Shown one piece after another: positions 1 to 8,478 of a DNA stretch of 64,000 nt. Both the position numbers and the translations under genes were made by a program. Source of the stretch: Tildeniella nuda ZEHNDER 1965/U140. Lineage in GTDB: Bacteria > Cyanobacteriota > Cyanobacteriia > Leptolyngbyales > Leptolyngbyaceae. The notes beneath the pieces were generated by a model. That model was not told where the DNA came from. It searched no databases and was given only the letters and a program-made list of their open reading frames with translations. The first letter of the stretch is position 1; each line of letters opens with the position of its first letter. The stretch lies in assembly GCA_019358895.1 (NCBI GenBank), contig JAHHIG010000009.1, positions 62,001 to 126,000 of the forward strand, written 5' to 3'.

Positions 1-206
1 TTAGCGCCTACAGCAGCAGGGCTTGGGTCGGCAAAATAGGGCTGGCATCTACACTCACGCATCATTAAACGTCAGACTTTGGTCACGCTAACGACCCATT
101 TCTCAGCGTTTCAGGTGCCTAATTTAATGGTGGTTAACCAGCAATACTGTCGTGCGTTCAGCTAAGTCGGGCATTCTAGGCTGGAACGCAGAGTCATACA
201 GCCGAA

Positions 207-1337
207 ATGAAGCAATCACAAAGGATTATTCCGTTGACACGCAGACGCTTTACCCACCTTACGATGTCAGGCGTTGCTTTCTTGATGTCTTTGAGCGCCG
301 ATCGAGTACAGGCAACCATGTCGCGCTCTGAGAAAGCAATTCAGCCGATCGGTCTACGGCGACCATCCAACTTAGGCACGACCTTCAGCCAGCTTCAATG
401 TCATTACATGGGCTTGGACTACCAGGAGACATTCCGTCAGATCTGTTCACTAGGTTTTAACCGCATCCGTCTGTGCAGCTACTGGCATGAGATTGAGCCA
501 GCCGAGAACCAGTTCGATTTCACAGCGCTGGACTGGTTGCTAGAGGAAAGCCATCGGCACGGCATTGATGTCGTGCTGACCGTGGGAATGAAAGCACCAC
601 GCTGGCCCGAATTTCACTTTCCCGATTGGTTACATGCTCGTCAAGACACCGCCACAAACCGGGCAGCAGTGGATCTCAATCCTGAGATTGCCGATCGCGC
701 TTTGAACTTTACTCAGGCAGTTGTGAATCATGTGCGGGAGGCTCCGGCTCTCAAGTATTGGCAAATCGAAAACGAGCCGTTTACTCGCCTGGATATTACG
801 GCTGGGCGCTATCTCAGCTATGACTTTGTGCGTCGGGAAGCAGCATTAGTCCGCTCGCTAGCAGCACCTAACCAGAAACTCCTAATGACAGCCGCTATTA
901 GTCTGCCTGCTGCCGATTTGGCAGAGGACGATCGTGCCTTTCAGGAAAGCGTCAATATGGCAGACGCGGTAGGCATCAATGTCTACACCAAAGTCCCTGC
1001 TGGAAACTCACTCTTCTATTTACAGCCACTGCCGCCTTATTGGGAAAAGCTAAAAGAATGGCAGACTAGCCTTGCAACCAGCGACAAAGAAGACTGGATC
1101 GCCGAAGCGCAAGCAGAACCGTGGGAACCCAACCAGCTAGTAGCGATGGCGAAGGCAGAATACCCAAGCTGCACCCCCAAGCGTACCAGCAATCTAGTCA
1201 ACTCACTCACCGATTTGGGCTACAGCACAGTCATGCTGTGGGGCTGCGAATATTGGTATTGGCAAAAGAAAAACGATCGCAACCTTTGGTGGTGGACAAT
1301 GCAGCAGATTGTTCAAGCTTCAACGCTCAAAGCCTAA
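207..1337 (+). CDS. Exported clan GH-A glycoside hydrolase-like protein
   Basis: A 376-residue secreted protein with a (beta/alpha)8 glycosidase fold of the clan GH-A type (GH5/GH39/GH42-like); the substrate cannot be read from sequence. The N-terminus has a twin-arginine-like stretch (RRRF, residues 12-15) and a hydrophobic segment ending near AxA around residue 36, so export is likely. The motif IENEPF places the probable acid/base Glu at residue 190, and WIAEAQAEPW places the probable nucleophile at Glu300 (Glu304 is the alternative). A Trp-rich C-terminal strand (WGCEYWYW) is typical of the -1 subsite wall. It stands alone, with a divergent short gap upstream and a convergent FecR gene downstream. 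The fold is well supported; the exact GH family is not. Confidence 0.8.
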   Translation: MKQSQRIIPLTRRRFTHLTMSGVAFLMSLSADRVQATMSRSEKAIQPIGLRRPSNLGTTFSQLQCHYMGLDYQETFRQICSLGFNRIRLCSYWHEIEPAENQFDFTALDWLLEESHRHGIDVVLTVGMKAPRWPEFHFPDWLHARQDTATNRAAVDLNPEIADRALNFTQAVVNHVREAPALKYWQIENEPFTRLDITAGRYLSYDFVRREAALVRSLAAPNQKLLMTAAISLPAADLAEDDRAFQESVNMADAVGINVYTKVPAGNSLFYLQPLPPYWEKLKEWQTSLATSDKEDWIAEAQAEPWEPNQLVAMAKAEYPSCTPKRTSNLVNSLTDLGYSTVMLWGCEYWYWQKKNDRNLWWWTMQQIVQASTLKA

Positions 1338-1475
1338 AGGCAGGAGTGATACTCGCCTTCAGCGCAAGCTTAACTGCTCGATTGAGCGCATAAGCGAGTG
1401 TTTTAATTGCGCTGGCGCTTGCTTCATTGCGCTTGTCCGCTTTGTAACGTAAGCGTTGTGCCACACTGCTAACCG

Positions 1476-2984
1476 TTACTGCCCTGGTACGATCGATGCT
1501 GGTGTCGTAGTCACCGCTGGCGTTATTACGGGCTGAACCTGAAGGACGGGAGTGCTAACAGTCGCGTTGACCGATGTTGGCTGCACTACTGATGTTGCAG
1601 GTGTGGGCGTGAGAAGAGCTGGAGCTGGTCGGGGTGCAGGTGCGGGTGTCACTGGAACCGATGGTTGAACAGGTGTCGTCACGATCGGTGCGGGCGTAGG
1701 CGTGACTGGAACCACTGGCTGAACTGGTGGGGTAACGATCGGTGCAGGCGCGGGTGTGACTGGAACCGATGGTTGAACAGGTGTCGTGACGATCGGCGCA
1801 GGTGCGGGTGCTGGCGTAACTGGAACCGATGGTTGAACAGGCGTAGTCACGATCGGCGCAGGCGCGGGTGTGACTGGAACCGATGGTTGAACAGGCGTAG
1901 TCACGATCGGCGCGGGCGCGGGTGTGACTGGAATCGCTGGTTGAACGGGTGTCGTTACCACCGGGGCTGGTGTCGTCGGAGTGGAAGGTTGAACGGGCAG
2001 ACTGGGAGGTGAAGTTGGCGTACCAGGATTCGTCAACGTTGGAGTCCTGGAAGGAGCAGGGTCTGGGTTAGACAGCGTTGGACGAACTGGGACAACTGAA
2101 CCCGGATCAGGCAATGATGGCTGTGAAGTGGTAGGCAGAATGGTCAGTGGAGCCGTACTTAGATCCGAGCCGGATGGAACTGGCGTTGGGACTAAGAGAT
2201 TCGGCGTTAGGGTTGCTTGTACACCGGGTGGTGGCGTGAGACTAACGAAAGCAGGATTTTCAGACACTCGACCCGTTAGCGGCGTTTGTTCGCTGGCTGC
2301 CTGAGCGGTCTCTGCCTGTACTGCGGCAATGCCTGGATCAGCGCTTGGTGTCGCATTACTGAGAGGCAAGTCTAAGTCTTTGACCAGTTCGCTGGTCTGG
2401 TAAAACGTGTTCAGATCGAAGTTGTAAACCTGAACAACTTGATTCTGCACAATCACTGCCATCTGACCCGCTTGCAGGGTTTGAGCCTGCGAGGTTTCTC
2501 CGTTCGACACTTCAATACGGCTGTTTGTTAGTGCTCCCACGATCGTGGTGTTAGTGTCTTCGTTGTAGCGAACAAAGAGAGCAGACCCCCGGATGCCAGC
2601 CGCTGCGTTGGGTGTACGCACGTTGGTTCGTCCCTGACCCGGTGGAATCAATAGCAAAGCTGTGCCGTTGCCGAGATAGAAGTTACGGGTATTTGGCACA
2701 AACTGAAACAACGTCCGTTCACCAATCCGGGCAAGCGAACTGTCGTTGAAGCGAAGCTCTGCAAAAGACTGACGAGCCGTTGCTAGAGAGTCCCCAGGGG
2801 TCATAGTGTCTGAGTTACGGGCAGCACGGGTGACTCGATTTTTCAAGATGAGCTGCACTTGATTGCGGAGTGCCTGCACAGTCGCTCTGGTGAGAGGCGT
2901 TTCCGCGTTGGCAGCTTGCGGCAAGCTCAGCGTTCCAATACTAGACAGAATCAACGTGACGATCAGGAGTAAGTTGCGAGACAT
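1476..2984 (-). CDS. FecR-domain exported protein with proline-rich repeat tail
   Basis: A 502-residue protein with a signal peptide (residues 1-27, cleavage after NAEA-like sequence) and a FecR domain at about 60-200, including the typical segment SFAELRFNDSSLARIG and a later AGIRGSALFVRY strand. FecR domains usually bind in the periplasm and transmit or modulate signals; in cyanobacteria they sit next to CHASE2 sensors, as here. From about residue 240 the protein becomes Pro/Thr/Val-rich, with six copies of an 18-residue unit of the form PVQPSVPVTPAPAPIVTT, probably an extended wall-spanning linker. It is transcribed away from the barrel gene at 3477, so the 490-bp gap between them probably holds divergent promoters. 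Ligand unknown. Confidence 0.85.
   Translation of the reverse strand: MSRNLLLIVTLILSSIGTLSLPQAANAETPLTRATVQALRNQVQLILKNRVTRAARNSDTMTPGDSLATARQSFAELRFNDSSLARIGERTLFQFVPNTRNFYLGNGTALLLIPPGQGRTNVRTPNAAAGIRGSALFVRYNEDTNTTIVGALTNSRIEVSNGETSQAQTLQAGQMAVIVQNQVVQVYNFDLNTFYQTSELVKDLDLPLSNATPSADPGIAAVQAETAQAASEQTPLTGRVSENPAFVSLTPPPGVQATLTPNLLVPTPVPSGSDLSTAPLTILPTTSQPSLPDPGSVVPVRPTLSNPDPAPSRTPTLTNPGTPTSPPSLPVQPSTPTTPAPVVTTPVQPAIPVTPAPAPIVTTPVQPSVPVTPAPAPIVTTPVQPSVPVTPAPAPAPIVTTPVQPSVPVTPAPAPIVTPPVQPVVPVTPTPAPIVTTPVQPSVPVTPAPAPRPAPALLTPTPATSVVQPTSVNATVSTPVLQVQPVITPAVTTTPASIVPGQ
1627..1960. repeat. Intragenic 54-bp tandem repeat (proline-rich units)
   Basis: About six tandem copies of a nominal 54-bp unit coding for 18 residues (PVQP..PVTPAPAPIVTT). 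One unit carries an extra Ala-Pro pair, so the array changes length in whole codons. It lies inside the FecR gene and is probably variable in copy number between strains. Confidence 0.85.
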
Positions 2985-3476
2985 AATGGCTCCAAGCGTT
3001 CAGAATCACCCAGCGATCGCACCCTTGCTACGCTGCTACGTTGCTTCAAGCACCGATGTTGCCATCTTCTCAAGCTGCGGTCTGTAGCAAATACAATGAA
3101 GCGCTCTCTCGACGGGTGCTAAGTGTCGGGATAAGCTTCGTCGCTTGCGTCAAACATGACAGCCTTTAAGAGCAGGCTCAAAGCAGCCGTTTTGGAAAAT
3201 TTTAAAGAGCTATGTGTTTCCTCTTCAGTATATAAACGCAATCCTAATTAAAGCAGATATAAAGCTTTCTAGTTACAAGCTTACGTTCATCACCTCTAAA
3301 TGTCACTTTAAAACCTTAACAATCCCTACTTCGGGCGATGGCAAGTAGTTTGTTTCATTCGCCTAATGGCATAGGCTAGTAAGCAATACCCTTAGCTTCA
3401 CCCTAGCCTGGTCTAACCGCAAGAAATCCCTGTTGTTAGCAGTATCGAATGATTCAGTAGTTCCACGGTTCCTGAT
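2985..3476. other. Divergent intergenic region, FecR / barrel genes
   Basis: A 490-bp non-coding gap between two divergently transcribed envelope genes. It presumably carries promoters in both directions. No repeat, hairpin terminator or RNA gene was recognised; the central part (about 3185-3310) is visibly AT-richer than the flanks. Confidence 0.5.
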
Positions 3477-4826
3477 TTGCAGATACGTCACTCGTCTACC
3501 CGTCGTCGGCTCTCTCTACTGAGCCGATTAGCAATCTGGCAGCAGATTATTGTTTGGAGCAGTTTACTGCTTAGCAGTCCCGCTTGGTCTGCGCCCAAGC
3601 CTACCGCATCCATCAGTGGTGCTGTTCAGCCTCGTCCAATCGCTGCTCAAACCGCGATCGCGGGCACTTCATCTCCATCGTACCGTCCGCAAAACTCGGC
3701 GTTGGCTACATTGCGAGCGCGACGTTACCGTGCGGCAGCTCTTCTGCCACTCCAACCGTCGCAGGCTACTACTACCACCGCCGACACTGCTGCCGACACT
3801 GCCGCCGACAGTGAAACGACCTCAGCCTCTTTTATTGACCCAGTAAGCACCCAAACCATTGCACAGCAGAGTGCTCCCTCGGTGACGCAAGAAGACGGTA
3901 GTACGCCGCCTGCTAATGGTGATCCGGAGCTGGGCGTTCTACGGCTACAAGCGCCCAGACGCTTGCCCTCCGCCATACCAACAGGTGATCTAGGTGGACA
4001 ACGCCAATCTGGTCTAAAGCAGTGTGCGTCTGGTGCACAGCCCGACCCAGAGCTTGGTTGCCTCCCATTGCAACCGTTACAGCCACCACCACCACCCCGC
4101 CAACCAGCCGTTTACCTTCTCGCTCATGTGGATTATTTCCGCAGTAGCAATGTGTTCTCGGCGATCGATCCCGTGGATGATGGGCTTGTCAGACCGGGGC
4201 TAACGCTATTTACAGCACCAGCGATCGGACAAAACACCTACTTCGTCGCCTCTGTTGATGGCAATTTGGTTCGGTACAACACACAGTCTCAGATTGATTA
4301 CAACGAGCTGAGGTTTAGAGCCGGAATCTTTCAACGGCTTTCGCCAACTATGTTTGGTGAGATTGGCTGGAGCAACCAGCAACTTTTTATTGCCGGAAGC
4401 AAGCTGCCAGGGTTGCCAGCGGGAACCCGGTTTTTAAATGATCATGGGATTCGCTTTGAGTTGAGCCGACGCGATCAGTTGAGCAAGCGCCTGTCTTTGA
4501 ATACGTTCTATCAGTTAAGGCTCAGTTTTGCTGATCCTGACAGCCGATCGCGGTTGCTCAATTCCTTTATCGCTTCGTTCAGTTACGACTATCAGCCAAA
4601 TCTTCAGATTGGGCTTGACTATCAGTTCGCGCTGGCAAACTTTACGGTTGTCAAGCGCGATGACCAATACCATCAAGTGGCAGCTCGATTGACTTATACA
4701 GCATTCCGCAACACCCAGATGAATGTGTTCGTCGGTTATAGCTTTGGTCGCTCCTCTGATCCCACGATCGCATTTAATGGTCTCATTTTAGGAGTCAGCC
4801 TGACGGTCAGTTTAGGTCTTTTTTGA
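3477..4826 (+). CDS. Outer-membrane beta-barrel protein with proline-rich linker
   Basis: A 449-residue envelope protein. The only usable start in the open frame is TTG at 3477, since an in-frame TGA lies at 3450 and no ATG occurs before the barrel. A hydrophobic export segment ending in SPAWSA covers about residues 13-38. Residues 40-210 are low-complexity (Ala/Thr/Gln/Pro), including a poly-Pro run PPPPP near 205. From about 215 to the end the sequence alternates aromatic and polar residues in amphipathic strands (YLLAHVDYFRSSNVF, FVGYSFGRSSDP) and ends in SLTVSLGLF, a C-terminal aromatic signature of outer-membrane barrels. It sits between two FecR genes upstream of a CHASE2 cyclase, suggesting a shared envelope-sensing role. 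Function unknown. Confidence 0.7.
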   Translation: MQIRHSSTRRRLSLLSRLAIWQQIIVWSSLLLSSPAWSAPKPTASISGAVQPRPIAAQTAIAGTSSPSYRPQNSALATLRARRYRAAALLPLQPSQATTTTADTAADTAADSETTSASFIDPVSTQTIAQQSAPSVTQEDGSTPPANGDPELGVLRLQAPRRLPSAIPTGDLGGQRQSGLKQCASGAQPDPELGCLPLQPLQPPPPPRQPAVYLLAHVDYFRSSNVFSAIDPVDDGLVRPGLTLFTAPAIGQNTYFVASVDGNLVRYNTQSQIDYNELRFRAGIFQRLSPTMFGEIGWSNQQLFIAGSKLPGLPAGTRFLNDHGIRFELSRRDQLSKRLSLNTFYQLRLSFADPDSRSRLLNSFIASFSYDYQPNLQIGLDYQFALANFTVVKRDDQYHQVAARLTYTAFRNTQMNVFVGYSFGRSSDPTIAFNGLILGVSLTVSLGLF

Positions 4827-5111
4827 ACATGAGCGATGACGTAATGCCTGTTACGTGGCTATAACTGTAAAACGCCAGTTGAAGTCACTGTAAAATCTCT
4901 TAAAACTCTCTGGAATTGCCCTACATCACTGAGTAGAGAGAGGCAGCAGCAGGATTTGTTGAAACATCTAAACGTGCAGCTATAAACGTCGGTTTTCTAT
5001 GCACATAGTCAGCTTTAGGCAGCATCGTTGGGTCTGTTGCAGGTTCAATCTTCAGGGGCATCTACCTTCATCGATTCAATTCATTACAGGTAGTGTTCTG
5101 GAGTCGCTTCT

Positions 5112-6008
5112 ATGTTAACCAGATTTAAATTGCTATTTCTCAACAGCACGTTGAGTCGGATGGTGCTGATCTTTGTCTGCACTTTGTGTCTTGTGCTGGT
5201 GGCACGATCGCCGATCGCTGCCCAAGCACCAACGATTAATCAAGCCAAAATTACTCAGGTACTCGACGGTGCTCAAATTTTTATTCAAAACAAGCAAGCA
5301 AAGCTAAATGACTCTGCCAACAAAGGTCAACGCGTGCGTACCGGAGAAACAAGGGCACAGTTGACGTTTAACACAGGCGCGATCGGGCGCTTAGCCCACA
5401 ACTCAGTGTTAACAGTGGGTCAATGTGCCCGCCTGCAAAAGGGAACACTACTGGTCAATGGTGCCATCAATGGTTGCACCTCTTCTGTTGTAGCGGGTGT
5501 ACGCGGGACAACCTATGTCCTGGAGGCAACCGAAACGGGTGAAACAGGCATCAAAGTGCTGGAAGGCGAGGTAACGATCGCACGTCGGCAAGATCAGGAA
5601 AGCGACACTGAACCAGCCTCTGGCAGCAAGCAATTCTCTCTGCCCTCGATTATGCCAAGCCTGCCGATACCAGAGCCAGAAGCGTCGCCTAGTCCCGTGC
5701 CTGAGCCACCTGCTGCGACTGATACGACCCCCGCTAATGCCAACGAAATCGTGCTCAAAGCGGGGGAGAAAGTTAACGTTAGCCCTACAGGAACCTTAGG
5801 ACTGGTCGAAAAGCTAACCCAAGGTGATTTCACTACTCTTCTGAGGGGCAACCTCTTCAATGGTTTTACGATTCCGTTGCCTGGTACGGCAAAGCTTCAG
5901 GCAAGCTTCCAGCAGTTGTTTCCCGGTGTACCGTTCCCCGTTCAGCTACCGAGTCTTCCAATTCCGAGTGTGCCGATTCCGAATCTTCCAATTCGGTTGC
6001 CGTTTTAG
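5112..6008 (+). CDS. FecR-domain exported protein
   Basis: A 298-residue protein with an N-terminal signal/anchor (hydrophobic residues 17-37) and a FecR domain at about 40-160: TGETRAQLTFNTGAIGRLAHNS and the later VAGVRGTTYVLEAT strand match the family. Two Cys flank the central part of the domain (CARLQKG and NGCTSS), possibly a disulfide in the periplasm. Residues 170-210 are a Pro/Ser/Glu linker, and the C-terminus is a repetitive LPIPSVPIPNLPI segment. It is the same architecture as the FecR protein at 1476 but much diverged. It precedes the CHASE2-cyclase gene in the same direction with a heptamer-repeat spacer, and probably works with it. Confidence 0.85.
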   Translation: MLTRFKLLFLNSTLSRMVLIFVCTLCLVLVARSPIAAQAPTINQAKITQVLDGAQIFIQNKQAKLNDSANKGQRVRTGETRAQLTFNTGAIGRLAHNSVLTVGQCARLQKGTLLVNGAINGCTSSVVAGVRGTTYVLEATETGETGIKVLEGEVTIARRQDQESDTEPASGSKQFSLPSIMPSLPIPEPEASPSPVPEPPAATDTTPANANEIVLKAGEKVNVSPTGTLGLVEKLTQGDFTTLLRGNLFNGFTIPLPGTAKLQASFQQLFPGVPFPVQLPSLPIPSVPIPNLPIRLPF

Positions 6009-6009
6009 G

Positions 6010-6205
6010 AAGTGAGGAGTGAGAAGTGAGGAGTGGGGGGTGAAGGAGTGAGGGGGTGAGGAGTGATTTCGAGTTGCTCCTGACCGCTGCCTCCTGCCTT
6101 TTGCTCCTGCCCTCTGCCTTCTGCCCTTTGCCCACGTTCGACTGCCCTCTGCCCTCTGCCCTCTGCCTTCTGCCCTCTGCCCTCTGCCTCCTGCCTTCTA
6201 CCCGA
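6010..6205. repeat. Heptamer short tandem repeats (GAGGAGT and CTGCCCT types)
   Basis: The gap between the FecR and cyclase genes is almost entirely two heptanucleotide repeats: GAGGAGTGAGAAGT-type units at 6010-6065 followed by many CTGCCCT/CTGCCTT units at 6085-6200. Such short tandemly repeated repetitive (STRR) sequences are a known feature of filamentous cyanobacteria. No protein-coding signal is credible here. Confidence 0.9.
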
Positions 6206-6223
6206 CACTAACGAAGCAAACCG

Positions 6224-8164
6224 ATGACCAAAAGTAATCGCCGATGGCGTGTAAAACCTGCCGCGATCGCGCCTGTATGCATTAGCTTCTGGGCGATGGC
6301 AGGCGCGATCGCGACAGCATTCAACCTACAACCATTGCGGCTGCTGGAGCTACAAACTCAAGCGCTCTTTTTTCGATTGCGGGGTGCGGTCGCGCCACCG
6401 CAGGAGATTGTGATTTTGGCGATCGATGATGACTCGTTAACGCGAGGGCGAGACTCCAGGGATTTGAAGTCATTAGCCGCAATTCAATCCTGGCCCTGGC
6501 GGCGGACTGCCTATGCAGACGCGATCGATAACCTGATGTCAGCAGGAGCCAGATCGGTTGCGGTTGATGTGCTGTGGGATTTGCCCAGCGATCGCCCTGC
6601 TGACGATCAGCGCCTCCAGCAAGTCTTGAAACGGTATGCGGGTCGCGTCACTTTGGCAGCGCTACACGCGTCTTCACAAAGCAACGGAGGCGGTCTTGAT
6701 CAGTTGGTCTACCCCGATCCATCCTTTCAAGTTGAACCAAAATCGATTGGCTTTATCAACTATCTCGCTGAAGCAGACGGGCGATTTCGTCGCTTTGCCA
6801 GCGTTTATTTCAACCAGATTGATACTGACCTACGCCGATCGCAGCCAGATTTGCGATCGTTTGACGAAGCGAGCCTACACGTCTCAAAGCTGCCGTTTAC
6901 ACCCCCCAAAGGTGATTACATTTTTTTCTACGGTGGTCAAAACACGTTTACAACGGTTTCGTTCTGGCATGTGCTGTATCCCCAAAATTGGGCGTTGCTA
7001 AAGCAGCAGCAGGTCTTCAAAGACAAAATTGTGCTGATTGGTCCCACCGCTGCCTTTCTACAGGATATCCACCCCACTCCCTTTGGCGAGATTTCTGGTG
7101 TCGAAATTCATGCCAATGCGATCGCGACGATGTTAGAGCAACGTGCGATCGCTGAAGTGCTTCCCGATCCGCGTTGGCGAGGAGTTTACTTATTACTGGG
7201 CATTACGGGTTTAGGGCTTGCCATCAGTCAATTATCAAAACGTGCCACGCTGCGCTTCCTCCTTTCCATTGCTTTTGCCAGCGGGTGGTTGTTGATAGGG
7301 TATGTCAGCTTTGTCTCTGGCGGTTTTATTCTCCCCGTTGCCACACCAATGCTGGCGATCGCCCTCACGGGTCTTTCCTTTCTGGGCACCGGAGCTGTCA
7401 GCGACCAGATCGAAAAGCTCCGGTTGCGCCGCACGTTGGAGCGCTACGTTGCCGCGCCGATCGTCGAAGAAATTCTCAGCCAGCCAGAAGAGTTTCAGGC
7501 GTTGTTGCAAGGACGCAAACTCAACGCAGCCGTCCTGTTTTGCGATATTCGCGGTTTTACCACACTGTCTTATAAATTGCCGCCTGAACAACTGGTAGCG
7601 CTGCTCAACACTTACCTGAATGCCATGGTAGAAGCGGTTGCTACCGCCAGTGGCACGATCGATAAGTTTATTGGCGATGCAGTAATGGCAGAATTTGGTT
7701 CCCCAGTTTCCTATGGCGAAAAGACAGATGCGATGAATGCAATTCGAGCTGCCTTGGGGATGCGTCGATCGCTGGCAGCGCTGCGATCGCAATGGCAACA
7801 AGAGGGCAAAACCATGATTTACCACGGCATTGGCATTAGCTACGGCGAAGTTGTTGCGGGCAATATCGGATCGCTGCGACGCTTGGAGTATACCGTGATT
7901 GGTGATACGGTCAATGTTGCCAGTCGCGTTGAAGGTCTCACTAAAAGCTTCTGGACAGATATTTTGATTACAGAGTCGCTGTATCAGCTGGTGCAAGAGC
8001 AAGTTGAAGTCGTGTTTGTAGGCGAACATTTGCTGCGTGGACGCGAAGACAGCCCCACCCCACTCTACAGTTTGGTGGGTTTGAAGGGTGAATCACCAAC
8101 CCTGTACCATCAAGTGCATGAGGAGTTAAGACGCTACTTGGGCTACAAAGAGTCATCAACGTAA
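6224..8164 (+). CDS. CHASE2-domain adenylate cyclase (class III)
   Basis: A 646-residue membrane-bound class III nucleotide cyclase. Order: one N-terminal membrane segment (about 12-34), a periplasmic CHASE2 sensor (about 35-310), three closely spaced membrane segments (about 318-395), and the catalytic domain (about 430-640). The catalytic metal-binding Asp is in FCDIRGF (about 440) and the second in [11 protein letters not shown]. Lys in DKFIGD is the residue associated with ATP rather than GTP, and [12 protein letters not shown] carries the Asn and Arg that stabilise the transition state, so cAMP is the likely product. The upstream FecR and barrel genes probably supply the periplasmic input; CHASE2-FecR linkage is common in cyanobacteria. 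The signal sensed is unknown. Confidence 0.93.
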   Translation: MTKSNRRWRVKPAAIAPVCISFWAMAGAIATAFNLQPLRLLELQTQALFFRLRGAVAPPQEIVILAIDDDSLTRGRDSRDLKSLAAIQSWPWRRTAYADAIDNLMSAGARSVAVDVLWDLPSDRPADDQRLQQVLKRYAGRVTLAALHASSQSNGGGLDQLVYPDPSFQVEPKSIGFINYLAEADGRFRRFASVYFNQIDTDLRRSQPDLRSFDEASLHVSKLPFTPPKGDYIFFYGGQNTFTTVSFWHVLYPQNWALLKQQQVFKDKIVLIGPTAAFLQDIHPTPFGEISGVEIHANAIATMLEQRAIAEVLPDPRWRGVYLLLGITGLGLAISQLSKRATLRFLLSIAFASGWLLIGYVSFVSGGFILPVATPMLAIALTGLSFLGTGAVSDQIEKLRLRRTLERYVAAPIVEEILSQPEEFQALLQGRKLNAAVLFCDIRGFTTLSYKLPPEQLVALLNTYLNAMVEAVATASGTIDKFIGDAVMAEFGSPVSYGEKTDAMNAIRAALGMRRSLAALRSQWQQEGKTMIYHGIGISYGEVVAGNIGSLRRLEYTVIGDTVNVASRVEGLTKSFWTDILITESLYQLVQEQVEVVFVGEHLLRGREDSPTPLYSLVGLKGESPTLYHQVHEELRRYLGYKESST

Positions 8165-8478
8165 TCTATTACCTGTGTACGTTAGGAACAGTAAGGAATA
8201 ACAATTGGTAATGGGTTACAGCGCATTGCTTTCCTCGTCTTGCGATCACAGAGTAGTTAAAGGTTAACTTGGTGCAATGAAGTTGCCGTCGTGTAGTCTT
8301 AACTTCACTAACAAAGTATAGAAGCACACAGGTACGAACTTGATTACTACATCTCAAGCAGGACATAGAAAGAATAGCTCACTCTCTACTGCAACAGCTT
8401 TTAATAAGCTGTTCTGCTTTTTAAGTGAAACAAAAATAGCAATGTTATTTTGGGATCAAATGGGGACAGCATGAAGAA
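8165..8478. other. Intergenic region before the AT-rich cassette
   Basis: A 314-bp gap, AT-richer than the cyclase gene before it. It contains a terminator-like hairpin near 8393-8422 (listed separately) and, just before the PIN-GNAT start, a three-codon mini-ORF (ATG AAG AAA TGA at 8471) whose stop overlaps the gene's ATG. Nothing else was recognised. Confidence 0.5.
8393..8422 (+). terminator. Intrinsic terminator hairpin
   Basis: A perfect 8-bp stem AACAGCTT / AAGCTGTT with a 5-nt loop, followed by CTGCTTTTT. It faces the plus strand and would insulate the PIN-GNAT cassette from the cyclase gene upstream. Confidence 0.7.

Noticed and set aside
1665-2012. A 115-codon Arg/Trp/Cys-rich frame
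   Set aside because: It is the antisense of the proline-rich repeat of the FecR gene.
5866-6208. Minus-strand frames rich in Gly/Gln/Arg or Ser/His/Leu
   Set aside because: They are translations of the CTGCCCT and GAGGAGT heptamer repeats.
7235-8029. A 264-codon minus-strand frame opposite the cyclase gene
   Set aside because: It is a shadow of the well-supported cyclase coding sequence in another frame.
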